Source: Paulinella micropora (Eukaryota > Cercozoa > Imbricatea > Euglyphida). Taken from it: a DNA stretch of 22,480 nucleotides. The stretch is from assembly GCA_009731375.1 (NCBI GenBank), contig BJOX01000373.1:201930-224409 (forward strand), written 5' to 3'. The notes below the pieces were generated by a model, which made no database searches, was not told where the DNA came from, and worked only from the letters and a program-made list of their open reading frames with translations. Positions 22,331 to 22,480 of this stretch are shown one piece after another; positions within the stretch are counted from its first letter, which is position 1, and the number at the start of each line of letters is the position of its first letter. The position numbers and the translations under genes were made by a program.

Positions 22331-22480
<150 letters not shown>

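Overview
The window is nuclear DNA of a eukaryote. It has a protein gene in many short exons with GT..AG introns, a Ty1/copia retroelement with an LTR, a group I intron ribozyme core, and an extreme load of microsatellites (TAC, GATA/TATC, GTAT/CATA, CT/GA, GAA, AAAAG) that fill introns and intergenic DNA. I cannot name the species. One block of the SNARE protein (LKKSE) recalls, from memory, the plant/algal SYP4 branch, but that is weak evidence. Eight runs of N are present, several against long C or G homopolymers.

Layout. 1-1058: TAC array. 1288-1984: perfect 47-bp minisatellite, about 14.8 copies. About 2111-8494 (+): the main gene, a Qa-SNARE of the syntaxin-16/Tlg2/SYP4 family. Eleven exons are convincing (3262-8494), with two or three more tentative N-terminal exons upstream. 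Its introns hold microsatellites plus broken, partial copies of its own exons. 8594-8652: T53-G6 tract. 9063-9333: MITE-like foldback element. 9885-11366: more than 1.2 kb of almost pure purine strand, interrupted by a diverged 52-bp repeat. 11367-14900: mostly anonymous DNA with a few possible micro-exons on both strands, a 33-bp in-frame repeat and more microsatellites. 14998-18394: 5'-truncated, frameshifted copia element (linker, reverse transcriptase, RNase H, about 1 kb of 3' non-coding DNA, polypurine tract, 192-bp 3' LTR). 18446-18917: two strong hairpins either side of a gap. 18918-21596: anonymous DNA, microsatellites and an 11-bp-type minisatellite. About 21597-22325: a group I intron of class IC1 type (P, Q, R, S elements and a P5abc-like domain), set inside a TATC microsatellite with no recognisable ribosomal RNA beside it. 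22331-22480: TATC array running out of the window.

Function. The SNARE gene encodes a tail-anchored membrane fusion protein of the trans-Golgi/endosome system: Habc domain, SNARE helix with the central glutamine, and a C-terminal membrane anchor. The copia element and the group I intron are selfish elements with no visible link to it. The two observations I rate highest are the IC1 ribozyme outside recognisable rDNA and the repeated partial-exon duplications in the SNARE introns, where the surviving splice site and the position of each relic follow a consistent polarity.
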